From the NCBI GenBank assembly GCA_035772405.1, contig JAYKKM010000375.1:6114501-6178500 (forward strand): a DNA stretch of 64,000 nucleotides, given 5' to 3'. The stretch's first letter is position 1. Every line of letters begins with the position of its first letter. Source of the stretch: Chrysogorgia sp. JL179-B06 (Eukaryota; Cnidaria; Anthozoa; Scleralcyonacea; Chrysogorgiidae). A program made the translations under genes and the position numbers. Positions 29,001-44,000 of this stretch are shown piece by piece. The notes under the pieces are model-generated. The model searched no databases. It worked only from the letters and a program-made list of their open reading frames with translations, and had not been told where the DNA came from.

Positions 29001-32000
29001 CGAAGAATTTGAAAAATGACCTTGATTTACTTGAAGAATTAGCCACGTGGAGTCTTCGCGTTGAGAATTTGACGTCACTTCGTTACGCTGGTCAAGAACA
29101 TGAACGATTAATGGCGGACATAACAACTCCAGATTCGGAGTAAGAAAAATAATACTTGCCATCGCCGAATCGCAAAACGGTTTCGACCAAGTAATATTTA
29201 GCAGCTCTGCTTTATAAATACGTAAAAATATCGATAGGTAAAAATTTGATCGTTATGGCACTTTAAAGACTCAACTGTACAACTTGAAGTCGTATGGTTA
29301 CTGGGCTTTTTCTGTATGCGCACCACAACTTTGGAACGAGCTCCCACTAGAACTGAAGTGTAGTCAATCAGTGGATGCCTTCAAAATAACTCTAAAAACA
29401 TTTCTTTTTAGGAAGGCTTATGGTAGTTAAACCACTGTTCTTATTGCTTATATTTATAAATATTATTATTATAAATATTATAATCATTCAATTGTAAAGC
29501 GCTTTTCGACTTTTTAGGAATTAGCGCTATATAAATTATAATTATAATTATAATGTTAACTGCTAAAGTGTTGTAACTACTCTACAGTAAACTACTCCGG
29601 ATTACTCCGTACATTGAGAATTAACTAGAGTATGTTGACCAATAGGATGTTGAGTATGTTGACCAGTAAGGAACGAGAATGAAGTTTGAACATATAATAT
29701 TTATTACAACTGTCAGAAACCAAAACATTAAGGCAACCATCCGCACCAACAAACCCACAAAACATCCTTCCAACCATCGTAAGTATGCGTCGAGTAGGTT
29801 GATGTGGTGGCTGTGTTTAGATTTCTGTTTGTTAAGGGCTAAAAGCTCCTCAAATGCTTTATGTGTGTTTATTGGTTGTGTGATGGAGTTGGATGAGGTG
29901 CTGGTATTTGTGATTAGTGTGGTGGGTTGGTTGGTGGTAGGAATGGATGGGCAAGCAGTGGATGCAATTGACCAATAGGATGTTGAGTATGTTGACCAGT
30001 AAGGAACGAGAATGAAGTTTGAACATATAATAATGTATATTTACTGCAACTGTTGTTTGATTCCAGAGTCCGTGAGTGGTCAGCACATCTCATACGGTTG
30101 GAATTACTGGCCGTATGACAACTGTCGATCTTCGTGTGGCTTGGCTGGTATGATCAACCTTGGAGCCACTTGCTATATGGCCTCGTGTATGCAACAACTC
30201 TACATGATGCCTGAAGCCCGCGCATCCATCCTCAGAGTCCAGGTACGCGCACAATTTGTCCTCTTACCACAAATAGTATAATAATTTATTTCTCGTATAT
30301 CACAATATTCTCAATGCCCTTACAACTACAAAATTCAAGGAATTACAAAAAATTAAAAGTAGAATAAACCCAACAACTTTCATCCGTCTGAAATCCTACT
30401 TTTTCCCTTTTTTTTGGCCTTCGCGTCGTTAATGTTCCGTTGTTTCTTTCCACAGCCGACTGGAGACAAGAAACTCGACACGACTTTAAAAGAAATGCAA
30501 AAAATGTTTTGTTTTCTGATGGTAAGTTATGCCGTCGATGTTAATTTGTGACTCTGACTCCCCGTATAAGTCTTATAATAACCGCTTATAACCATTGCTT
30601 GTAACCACTGCTTATAACCACTGCTTATAACCACTGCGTGTAACCACTGCTTTTAACAACTGCTTATAACCACTGCTTGTAACCATTGCTTGTAAGCACT
30701 GCTTATTATAACCACTACTTATAACCACTGCTTATGACAACGGTTTATAACCACTGCCTGTAACCACTGCTTGTAACCACTGCTTGTAACCACTGCTTAT
30801 AACCACTGCTTGCAACCATTGCTTGTAACCACTTCTTATTATAACCACTTCTTATTATAACCACTGCTTATGACAACTGTTTATAACCACTGCTTATAAG
30901 TATAACCATTGCTTGTAACCACTGCCTGTAACCACGATTGCATACCCACGTGAACGGGGCGTCAGACTCTCCACATCGGCGCAGCGATTCTTCACAAAAC
31001 AACTTGTGTTATCTAGGAAAGTGAGAGAAAGGCGTATAATCCTAGATCGTTTTGCAAGACTTACATTATGGACAAGAAGCCTTTGAACACTGGCGAACAA
31101 AAAGACATGAACGAGTTCTTCACCGATTTGATCACCAAACTGGAAGACATGTCTCCTGACATGGTAAGTACAAGAAACACCATCTAATAACAACCTTCCA
31201 AGTTCCACCTATGTGCCTTTCAACCAATCTCTTACCTGATTGGTCAGTTCACTTCCTGCCTAGCAACGACGTAGCAACCGAGTAATTCAAATGAATAAAA
31301 TAATCTCCATGATTGAACTTCATGCTTGTTTTCTTACAAGTTTCCACGAGTTTATTTATTTAGCTTCGCCTCTTAAAAATACATAGAAGAAGCAGGGTCA
31401 CCACAACAGTTAAACACCAATTACAGTGGGTGGGCCCTTACAAAAATAAAATAATAACTAATAACAGCAAGTTATGGGTTCAGTGAGGCTTCGCGATGTG
31501 TTGCACTTTAGGCAGACAGTTTTCCAAGTTCGAGGATCGTCAACATTGTAACAGGATAATAGAGCATAATTATAATAGTCTAATAGTGATTTCTTAAATT
31601 GTTTAAAGTTTAAATGATCTAGCCTTAAGGTGGCTCCCTACTGTTCCTTGAAAGGTGGCAAAAATGCAATTTTCAATCTCGAAAAGTGCTCATGGATATT
31701 TCGGAAAATATTGAAACTAAAGCTATGCATAGAATAACTTTCAGGGCATCAAATACTATTAATGGCTAAAGTATTTCATCTGTTGCTATGACAACAGTGA
31801 CGTTTCAAAATGGCCGAAAATGAACATTTAATCTAATTTATTTCGAAAACGAGTCGGTGACCCCCGATTTTTTTTACATTTAAACATTTCTTTTAGTTTA
31901 ATTAATGAATAAGCAAATTTAAAAAAAATTCTGTGGATCCAATTTTTGTAAAATTATTGGATCCACAGAATTTTTTTTAAATTTGCTTATTCATTAATTA

Positions 32001-35000
32001 AACTAAAAGAAATGTTTAAATGCAAAAAAAATCGGGGGTCACCGACTCGTTTGCGAAATAAATTAGATTAAATGTTCATTTTCGGCCATTTTGAAACGTC
32101 ACTGTTGTCATAGCAACAGATGAAACACTTTAGCCATTAATAGTATTTGATGCCCTGGAAGTTTTTCTATGCATAGCTTTAGTTTCAATCTTTTCCGAAA
32201 TATCCATGGGCACTTTTCGAGATTGAAATTTGCATTTTTTGCCACCTTTCAAGAAACAGTAGGGAGCCACCTTAAGTGTTCAGGGAGAGAGTTCCAAGTC
32301 CTAGTTGTTCTAATGAGAAATGAGCGATTGAAAGTAGTTGTTTTACATTTACGTTGACGGAATGAGATTGTATTGACATTTGCGGAGGATCTAGTAAGCC
32401 TTAAGGGAACAAGACGTTCGGGTAAGATATCGCTTGATATAGGTACAATGCCATTGATGGCCTTAAAGAAGAACAGTAAGTCAAGATACTCGTGTCAGTA
32501 GTAGGAAAGTGGTTGTAGTTTTGTAGAAACGAGTCTGTTTTCGTAGGATTCTTCGCACATAAATGGTAGCTTCAAGATAAATTTTGATGCTCGAGTTTTG
32601 GTATCCAGTATTAATCAAATTACAACAACAATTAAAGTGCCTATAACGTCAAAAAAAATTCATTTGTCTTATTTGGAAAAACTTTAAAAATGGTAAAGTA
32701 ACTTATTTTAAAGATTTTTGCTTCTTCACTTTGTTTTCAAAATATTTCAGTTTGTTTGATATGCAAATATCTGGAATTTCGTCACACATACATGCATAAT
32801 GACTTACCGGAGAAGTTTGTGTATCACTTTCGTTCTCAAACGAAATCCTTTAAAATCAAGAAGTTTGGTGTTGTGCATGTTGACGAAATTCCAGACATTT
32901 GTATATCAAACAAACTGAAATATATCAAAAACAAAGCGAAGAAACGAAAATCTTCAAAAGAAATTACTTTATCATTTTAAAAGTTCTTCAAAATAAAACA
33001 ATAAAATGTTTTCACGTTATAGGCATTACCGGTAAACATTGAACCTATCTGTGCGGTATTCATGACAACAATTATCTATTATTGTTGCAATTCAAATATA
33101 TTGTCTTTAATTATTCTAAATTATACTAATATTTGCAACAAATTTCACTGCCCCTTCGCTCATGCTAAATAATCTTTTGGTTTTAGAGAGAACTCGTGAG
33201 GGATTTATTTTGTGGTGAAATAAGCAACAACGTCGTGTCACTGGTAAGAGAATTACCTCGTTATTTGACAACATAAAAAGTGGTTCTCCGATGGAAAAAT
33301 TTCTGCTAATTTTTTTACATAATTTCAAAGATATAATGGTAATTAGTAATCGTGCAGAGTTTCACTTCAAAATTCGTTGAAAGAAAGGTTTTACTTTACG
33401 TGTGAAGTTTGTATTTTGGAGCGCCGCCATTAAAGTGGCCGAGTACGAGAAGAATGAGTCGAGGAGAGCTTATGATGTCATAGACTCAACAAATACAAAA
33501 GGGTCATTGTTGTTATTGTCAACAAAAGGGTCATTGTTGTTGTTGAGGCTATGGCGTCATAAGCTCTCCTCGACTCATTCTTCTCGCACTCGGCCACTTT
33601 AATGGCGGCGCTCCAAAATACAAACTTCACACGCAAAGTATAACCTTTCTTTCAACGAATTTTGAAGTGAAACTCTGCACGATTACTAATTATCATTATA
33701 TCTTTGAGATTATGTAAAAAAATTAGCAGACGATGAAAAAAATTTTTCATCGGAGAACCACTTAAACAACAGCTTACTATGGGAGCTCAGCGACATCACA
33801 ATGCTGTTATTCCATCGTATTCGTAGCCTCATGAGAAATCTCAGGGGTGATGAACTTTTTAATCAAAACATTAATGGGAGCGATCGCATTCGCCCGCAAT
33901 CAGAACAAAAATTGCGGCCTCCAATTTACCAAAAATACGATAAACAAAACGAAATTTCTCAATTTAAAAATTAATACCAATTCTCATGTAAAGAACTTCA
34001 TTTGAGCAACACTTGTTTTGGAGGTGAAGTTTCCCTGTAAGTATCCATAACTGTTTTAGCCTTCATTATTTCACCTCAATGTACATGTTCCGTTAAAGCA
34101 GTTGACTCGAGTAATCATCAGTCTTATAAGCTTCGTCTTTTCTCTTTCTCAGGATTGCTCTCATGTGAGCCAAACAAAAGAAGAATTTTTCTCTGTTAGA
34201 TGTACGGTCGCCGACATGAAAGATCTTTACGTAAGTAAACGTTTTAAATATGACAGTGCCGTGGGTGAAAAATGGTGGCGGAAATATTCTTGCTTTTACA
34301 ATGCTATGTCTAAGGGTATATGCTAGGGATAGCGATGTTTTTACAGAAATTGATATTGCATGAAGTTGAAGGTGATAATGTTTAGAAATATTAATATAGT
34401 TTTACGGCATCTGCTCTTGTGCTCGAGAAATAACGTTTTCATTCTCGTATTTTATGCTTATGTATGCCGCCATTTTGTGTCATTCTGGAGTTTGCTTGAC
34501 GGCTCAGACTAGATGTCCAGCGGGGAATTTATTTTCAATGAACAAAAGACAAGAATCAATGACGTCAAAATTGAAAAGAAAACCACCGCTGTACATCAAC
34601 ATTGAGCCTTGGAGCAATCTCTAAAATGGCGGCGTCCAGAAGCATAAAATACGAGAATGAAAACGTTATTTCTCTGGTATAAGAGCAAATACAGTAAAAT
34701 TATTAATAAGCAATTTCTTCAGTTGCTAAAGATCGTGTTTGCCTTCATTGCTTTTACTTATCAATATAAAATAATTGGAGTCGTTATCTTTTTCATTATC
34801 CCAGGAATCACTGGATGAAGTGACCATAAAAGACACGTTGGAAGGGGATAACATGTACACTTGTTCACAATGTGGAAAGAAAGTGAGAGCTGAAAAAAGG
34901 TAAGGAATGGTTTGCTTCTCCGAGCTGACTTTAAAAAAAGTTGTTACATGCATACCATAGTATAGTAAGGAGTTTCGACTGGAAGTTGACTGTAGTATAC

Positions 35001-38000
35001 TTTACTTAGACAATAACTATAGTTATACTATAATATAATATATACTATACTATACTATACTATACTATACTATACTATACTATACTATACTATACTATAC
35101 TATACTATACGATACTATACGATACTTTACCATACTTTACCATACTTTACGATACGATACGGTACTGTACTGTACTGTACTGTACTGTACTGTACTGTAC
35201 TGTACTGTACTGTACTGTACTGTACTGTACTGTACTATGGCTAGGTTAGCCTTCGAAACACGTGTGGTTATCGCACGCGTGATTCCACCATGTAAACAAA
35301 TGCGAATTGCGGACATTGGGCGGTATTGCAAATTTCTGAGAAATACCGCGGTACCACGGTAATATCGTTTATTGATTGAAACAAAAAGATGGGCTTAAAG
35401 TTAGTAACGATGCTGAACATATTATCCCCTATAGATAGATGACCGCAGGGTCATTACCTCCGATTGTTACGGTTATGATGGCAACCAGGCTCCACAATAC
35501 ACGAACCATCTCTTTTTAGTTCTAATCTTCTTTCTACGTATTCTTCCAGGGCATGTTTCAAGGTGCTTCCCAGAATTCTCTGCTTCAACACGATGCGATA
35601 CACGTTCAACATGGTGACGATGATGAAGGAGAAAGTAAACACCCATTTCTCGTTTCCAAGGCAACTGAATATGGCGCCCTATATCGAAGAATACCTGATG
35701 GGAGAAAAGAAGGATCAAGGTGAAAAGCTTTGAAGTTGTTACATCGTTTACACAATTAATTAACACATAGCGATGTTCCTGCTTATCGCAGGACTAGATC
35801 GAGCAATTATTGTTCAGAAAATGAAGCCGTTTCACTATAGACAACAAAGACAGATAGTCTCTGTCGCCTATAGTGAAACTATATAACGTGGTCCTATCAA
35901 GATGGCCGCCACGATAGCTCGTGGCGGCCATCTTGATGGAACCACGTTATATAGTTTCACTATAGGCGACAGAGACTTCTTTAAAGTGCCACTATACTCA
36001 AAAAATGTTATTGTCTTATTTGGAAGAACTTTTAAAATGATAAAGTAACTTCTTTTGAAGATTTTCGTTTCTTCGCTTTCTTTTTGAGATATATCAGTTT
36101 GTTTGATATGAAAAATGCCGGAATGTACGTACGTCACACATGCATAATGAGTTATCAGAGAATGTTATATATCTTTATGTTCATCAAATAAAAACTCTGA
36201 AGTGTGAATAATACGTGTGCGTGTTTCTCCCAAACCTCTCGATTTTATAGGATTTCGTTCGAGAATGAAGAGATACACACATTTCTCCAATAAGTCATTC
36301 CGGCATTTTTCATATCAAACAAACTGATATATCTCAAAAAGAAAGCGAAGAAACGAAAATCTTCAAAATAAGTTACTTTATCATTTTAAAAGTTCTTCCA
36401 AATCAGACAATAAAATGTTTTATTGAGAAAAGAGTTTAGTGGCACTTTAAGATGTTAAAACGAATCAGTTATCCAAGATTTCCCATAACATAGAACACAA
36501 ACTACGGCTCCATAACAGTAACTATGCAGCCGGAATTAGCGCGTGACGGCCATATTGGAGTGACCACTTCGTTCCCGACTTTATAGTTACTGTGATGGAG
36601 CCGTAATCTGTGTTCTAAATTACGGAAAATCTTCGACGTGATTCATTTTAGTGATTCATTTTAGTATCTTAAAAGAACAGAGACAGATAGTCTCTGTTGC
36701 CTACAGTAAAACTATATAACGTGGTCCCTTTAAGATGGCCGCCGAGAAATATTCCTGGCTTCATTTTTTCGCAGCATCCAAACAATAGTTGCTCGATCCA
36801 GTCTTTATTTAGAGATCAGTGATTGTGGGTCTTTATTCTCATGCGTCTTGTTTTTTTAGACCCTGAAGAGGACAAGAACTACGTTTACAATTTAATAGGC
36901 GTCGTTGTCCATACTGGAACGGCGGAAGGTGGACATTATTACAGTTTCATCAAGGATCGAATGTCTGGGCAAAGTGACCGGTGGTTTTTGTTCAACGACG
37001 CTGAAGTCAAACCGTTCGATCCTCAACAGATAGCTGCGGAATGTTTTGGTGGCGAGATGATGGTGAGTTGTTTAAATACTGTAGTTGCTGTTGGTCGTTC
37101 ACTGTTAGAGCGCGGTTATTACAGGAAAATATCAGACCTCGGTCTTGACAGTACGGACCGAGCCCGTACGGCGAGGTCCGTACTGTCATGACCGAGGTCT
37201 GATATTTTCCTTTTGACCAAGTGGACGAGATTAATTAGAGGTTTATTATATGGCACTTTTTTGTTGTATTTACACTTTGTTGGCCCGGTTTTGCGACGGG
37301 AAGACTTCACCGGCATTTTCGTCGTCGTAATTGCATGTTTCAGGATAGTAAAACTCACTTTCTGGGTGTTCATCCAGCTCGGATAGTGTTTCATTCATCA
37401 TGACTTAGCCTTTCAAAAACAATTTTTTGTTACAAAAAGTTTATCGTCAAAACCCGTAATCCGAACCGGTCCATTACGGGAAAGTAACGACCGGCTGTCT
37501 GAGCGTCTCAGCCAATCAGACCTCGCGATTTAACCAGAAGTAACTTGTGCCATATAATAATTACCCGTAATCGAACGGTCCGGATTACGGATTTGTCATG
37601 ACTATAAACTTTCTCCTACAACAAATAACAACAAAAAATAATTTTAAAAAGCCGAAAAAATATACAAATTTGTTTCAGTGTTTTAACTAAGTCATGAATG
37701 AGCGCCACAATCAGAGGATGAACCCTCAGAAAGTGAGGTGTTCTATTCAAAAGCGTGTATTCAAGTTGCACGAAACGTTGCCTGAGGTAACACCCCCTTT
37801 CATGCAACTGCAACGTAGCAGATTAAGCCGTTGTGAGACAAGTTGCATGAAAAATTGCACATTGGCAATACATGGTGTGGAAGCCAGGCAAACTTTAAAG
37901 GGGCTATAGCAATCGAATTTCGATTCATGTTGATGGGGACCTGAAGGTGCACAAATCCTTTGTTTTAGGTTTATTAATATTTAAACAACATTAAATCAAA

Positions 38001-41000
38001 ACGTTGCTATTGGATAACTGCTTCATTATACAGAAAATATACAATTTGTTAAAGTGCCTATGCAACGAAATTTTCAAGTTGGAGAAAATTGCATTAAAGT
38101 AAAGTTTAAGATTACTGCTTTCGATTGTGAAAGTTTCAGGGCGAATAATTAAGGAAAGTATATGTTTGTTTAGCGTTTGAAAAACTAGCTTTTGGCCCAA
38201 AAAGTTGAGACATATTTTATTCCACAACTTATGACATCACTAGGATCTACATGAATTCTTATTGTTATCGAACAGACTGTTCAAAACACCCTTTAGAAAA
38301 CTAAACTCTCATGGGAAAGTGTGCACAAGGGTGTGTAAAATTTATTCATAACGAGTTATTTGTTTTAAAATATACATGGTCGAAGCCGTATCCAACTTAG
38401 TCGTCTTATGAGTAATTAAGAATGTACTGTCGATTTTCGACAACTAAAACATGTTCGTGAATAGTTCATTTATGAAGTACGAAGTTTCTAACCACAAAAT
38501 GAACGACAAAATCCCTTTATTTTCTCTTTATATACACATCATTGCGGTAAGTGTTTAGAAAGCAATCAAAATTTGGGGGTCTGGGTTGAGTGATGTCATT
38601 AGTTGTATTAACTATTTTAATGATGTCTCAATTTTTAGGGGGAAAAGTACAGTCTTCAAACGCTAAATAAACATACTTCCATTTAATTGTTCGTACTAAA
38701 ACTTTCACAGTCGAAAGAAGCGATACCAAACATTACTTCAATGTTATTATTTCCAACTTGGAAATTTCGTTGCATAGGCACTTTAAGTAACCGTGAAAGT
38801 GCACAAACTGAACAAAACTTAGAACAATGACTTTTGCCAGGCATCCAGACCATTGACTATGGTTAGCCACAGACTTCCTTTGATTATTACTCTTGTTCAT
38901 TTTTAAAGTGTTTATGCAGTGAAAAATTCTCACTATAAAATATAGAAAGAACGACATGAGATACGAAAGAGCTCTAAATTACCATTCCTCGTTATTTTAT
39001 GAGTTCGCTTAAATACCTAAAACTTAATTTTCGTTTCATAAACACTTTTAATTTATCCCTACATTTGACTTCGTTTTTGAACTACTCATGTGTTAACATT
39101 ACCGACGTTTTTCTTCAATTTTAAGACTAAAACCTACGACGCAGTGACGGAGAAGTTCATGGACTTTTCATTCGAAAAGACCCACAGCGCCTATATGCTT
39201 TTCTACGAGCGCGACGAGAAATCCAGAAACACTGTGGCCGTACCAGTGGTCGAGGAAATGGATCCTGATCTGGCGTCGTGGATATGGAAGGACAACATCC
39301 AGTTCATTCGCGATAAACAGATCTTCGACTTGACATACTTTAACTTCATCTCGCTGTTGTGCAGTAAAATTGCTCTTACGTTCTCCGACTCGTCGCAAAC
39401 ATCCCATTCGAACGTGAAACTCGCCACTTCGTTCCTCCTCGAGACATTCATTCACTCGAAAGAGAAGCCTGGATTGAAGGCGTGGAGTGATCTACTGTTG
39501 GAACACTTCGAGCACAGCATGGACGCTTGTCAGTGGTTTTTGGATCACATGGCTGAAGACAATTGGTGGTTGCACCAGATACTTCTCCGGTGCCCCGTGC
39601 AAGCTACCAGACAGGTGCGTGTCACGCGCTCGGTTTTTCCCCGTGTCGCTTTTAAAGAGATGCTACAGCCAAAATACAAACGAAGTTTATAATATGAAAG
39701 ATATGACTGACTTTAGGTTATTCTCAAAGTTTCAGCATTCCTATCAATTTAGTTAAGACGATATGGCTAGTTGAAGTTGGAGAGCATTTTGACGCCATAT
39801 TTATTTTGAAAATATGACGACATTGAGTGTTTCTTTATCGGCAGTGGAGTTGTTTTGTTGGCGATCACATAGTTATAGCTGTTGTGAGTGCTCTTTGGAG
39901 GAGAATCAGTTGAAATAAACTATTTAGTTCCTTAGATCCATTTATTCACTTATTCATTTTTCCACATAGGTGTTCGCCCGTTTGTGTCTTCATGTCATTC
40001 AAATCCTTCGACCTTCTCAAGTCGCCTTGTACTGTACATCGCAGAAAGAGTAAGTACAATACGTACATAATAAGGACAATTATACAATACTCGTACTTAA
40101 TACTCATACTTGATGTCTTGCCACCTACAAAATATCAAAAATTGTCTGTAGGTGACGTAATTGTCTTTGCGTATTTCCTAAACTCCCTAAAGGCTTCTAC
40201 ATTTATAATTGTATAAGACAATTATTGGATTCGGTTTACACATGATATTTAACAATTATACCATGAGCTCGAGTCGTATATGAGCTCATTAGTTCATATA
40301 CGACGAGAGCGAATGGTATAATTGTTTTATTATATATAACCAAAGTTCGGGGTTTCTTTATAAATTGTACCAAAATTGCACGAGGCGTTAGGCGAGTGGA
40401 ACTTGGCACCATTTTCAAATATCACGAGTAGTGTAAATCCTTAATAGCACAAGTAGTGTAAATCCTTGGTTGTACGACCAATATCATATGAGTACTTGTT
40501 TATTATATGCATGACAGAATTTGATCTGCCATTTTGTTTGTTTTGGGCAAATCATTAATTGTACTGTAGTATAATTAAGGAAATAATTGAACTCATCTCC
40601 ACCAATCAGAATGCAGTAATTTTGTGATGCATATAATAATATACAATTATTGGACGAGGTTGAGCAAAATATCGTGATTTATCAGTGGCGAGCTGATCAA
40701 TTATTTGCCGATGCCGAAGGCAGAGGCAAATAATTGATCTGCGAGCCACTGATAAATCACGATATTTTGCGATAGCCGAGTTCAATAATTGTTTTATCAT
40801 TCACCGTCAGAAGTTTAACTTTAGACGTCAATAGCTCAGCTTCACTCAATCCTTTTTCTTGTAAATACCCTCGAAATAGGTTTAAAGCAACTTTGGTTGC
40901 CTTTTTTGTGTTTTCGGCGTCCTTTTCCTCAAGTAAAGACGACAAATCGCATGTGCGCATGCTCAATAAAGTATTTGCACCAGTTATTTGCAGCTGAATC

Positions 41001-44000
41001 GATATTTGCACGCAGTTATCTGCAGGTAAATCAACCAATCAAAACAGTAGAAATATTAAAGTGAATGATAATTCTTGATATCATTCTCAGCCTCATCCAA
41101 TAATTGTTTACTAACAGTGGTAATAACCCTCGGGACCTGGAGAATTTGTTTGACCTGACTACGTTGGATTCTGGGCATGAACTACACGTGGGTGGTTTTC
41201 TATTATATCTATTATGTTACTCCTACTACTCACAGATTGAACTTTAATTGCTTATTGAATTGCTTGTTTATTTGTGTAGACATGAAGGAGGAAGTCAAAA
41301 ACCTGCGACGTCATGCTCTGTAACAAATTTCGTTCAATCTGTCCTTAAACTTGTAAGTTGAGTTGTAAAATTCATTAATAATTTATGAGAAAATTCAAAA
41401 TAAATTAATATTTAATCAGTATCTTTAACACAGGATAAAACATTGATTAATAAAACAATGTTTTATCAAAGTTAACTTGCTCAAATTGAGCTTTTTCGGA
41501 GTTAAAATAATTTTTCTGTACCGTTTCTACAACTTCCAAATAAAGTATGCATCATATATTCATTTTACAAGTCGCTTGTGGCTCGCCATTGTAACTGCCC
41601 ATAAACATCGGCCGCTCATGTTTTAACTATACTACTTTGAGGTCGATGTAACAAGAACTTCACTTTTAAACAAAATACTAGGGTGCCCCTGGGGCGCGTT
41701 CTATTGAACCAATTCTAACTATTCTAATTCCTAAATGGGAATAAACATTTACACAGAATACCAAAATAACATGATAACATATATCCGTCATATCCCGATA
41801 GCAGAGCTTGCTTGATAGCGATGTGGGTCCTAATTTAGTTTATTCTGCTACTGAAACAAAATAACTAAAGTACTAATTAAGAAATAAAAAACGTGTCGCG
41901 TGTGATTATCGAGTTATAATGGCACGAGAGATGCGTGTAAAACACGAGGCGATAGCCGAGTGTTTTACTAGCTTCTCGAGTGCCATTATAACTCGATAAT
42001 CACACAAGACAAGGTTTTTTATTTCTTATATAAAAGAACACCATTAAATTAACAATAAAGCCATGAAAAAATGTAGATTTACCTGTTATAAGAGACGTTG
42101 CTAGCACATAGCAACGCACGTTGCTAGTAAGCCTTTGATGAAAACACGTTGGCGATTTTAGCGATGAAAATGCACTCAACGTTGCAGTTAAAACGTTCTG
42201 TTGTGTTAGTACCTTGATTAGCTTTGTATCCAGGTATTCTTTGACTTTCTTTTGTGATTTAAACTACTTAAAATCCGTCAAAAACGACAAAATCTACGCG
42301 AGGAATCACGTCAGCTTATGCTTTATTGAGTTATAATGCACGGTTTTTGAGCTCAGTAACCAATCAGATAGCGTGTACTCACTAATTTACTTCCGGTTAT
42401 TTTATAAACCAGAATAGGCCCTGCAAAAAAACACTTTATTCTGCGTGTTCTTATTCTGGAATAGTTATAAATACAGTTAATCTTAGTGTGTAAATATATA
42501 AGTTTATTCGTATTTCCATGGCTTATGTATAATTAGTGGTCTCTCTTCATTCTTCCATCCAACCTAAAGAAGGAAATACTGTCCTAAGCCTTTTTGACGA
42601 AAATAATCTTGTTCTCCCTAATATCAATCGCAGCCTTTTTGAAAACTAAACGGCATCTTTCAAATGCAAGTCATTGACGAGTTTCCCTCTGAGGAAATTT
42701 AACATTTGCAATGTGTCTCTCTTTAACAGCTCTCAGGGAACGTTAAAAATCACATGAAAAATATGACCGAACTATTTTCATTCCTCCACCAATTTTGTCA
42801 GCTGGAAGCGAAGAGGTACGTTCTGATTTGTCTCTTTTATTCGGTTCACCCATTTCAGCAAAGCTTAAAACGGCATAAAATCACTATAGTGACTTTATCA
42901 CTGTAGTGATTTTATCGTGTACGCTACGTGTAATATTCGTATTTCGCGCGTGTGTGCTAGGCCCATTCCCCTCAGAGTTGCAAAAAGTGTTCATCCCTTC
43001 CTCCGGGGAAGATTTCAAATTTTCACAACCTTCGTCAAAATATAGCTTCATCAAAATTTTGGCTTTCGTGACATTCATAAATAACGTGATTTTTACCTTT
43101 ACCACACTGCTATAACAGTACTATTGACTGCAGCTGACTGCTCCTTACTGCGTTTTTTTTCTCAACACTTTTTTCTCAACACAGTTTTTTCACTCGATGT
43201 TTTCACTTCAAAACCTTCCTTATTAGTAAACCTTCCTCACGGGTAGTACCCGCATCTTTTTTGCAACTCTGATTCCCCTAACTCGTAAAACTATTAAAGG
43301 GATATGGCAATATAAATTAACTTTGTCTCATTTGAAAGAACTCGTAAAATGGTATAAGAAGACCTTTTACAATTTTTCTGTATCTTTCTTGGTTTTTGAA
43401 ATATTTCAGATAATTATGACAAAAGACAGTCTACAATCCGCCATCTTGTTGTAATATTTGACCTAATTAACTAGGAAATTGGTGACGTCACAAGCAGGGT
43501 AAACCTGATGAAACTACTCCATAGGTGACCGAATTTCCGCGGAAGGCTTTTTAAAATGTTGTGGGCGAATTGAAAATGGAAATAGTGCAACATAATCGAG
43601 TTTCTGGTTCATAATGTCGTAAGGTTGGCAAGATAAAAATTTCACTTTACCCTACTTATGACGTCACATGCATATCGAAAATAATTCCAAGATGGCGGAC
43701 AGCACGCTGTCTTTCGTCAAATTATTTCGAAAACCAAAAAAGATAAGGGAATATTGTAAAAGGTTTTGTTATACCATTTCACGAGTTCTTTCAAATGAGA
43801 CAAAGTTAATTTATATTGCCATATCCCTTTAAGTTGAAAATTTAAACTCGTTAAGTTGAAAATTTGTGGATTTCATTATAGAGGAGATATTTGTTATCAG
43901 TGAACACCATAACAAGCCTGGTCAACTTTTTCTTCCGATTAAAGTCAAATGATCCGGTAAGTTCTATGTAGACCTATGTTCCATATAGACTTATCGTATT

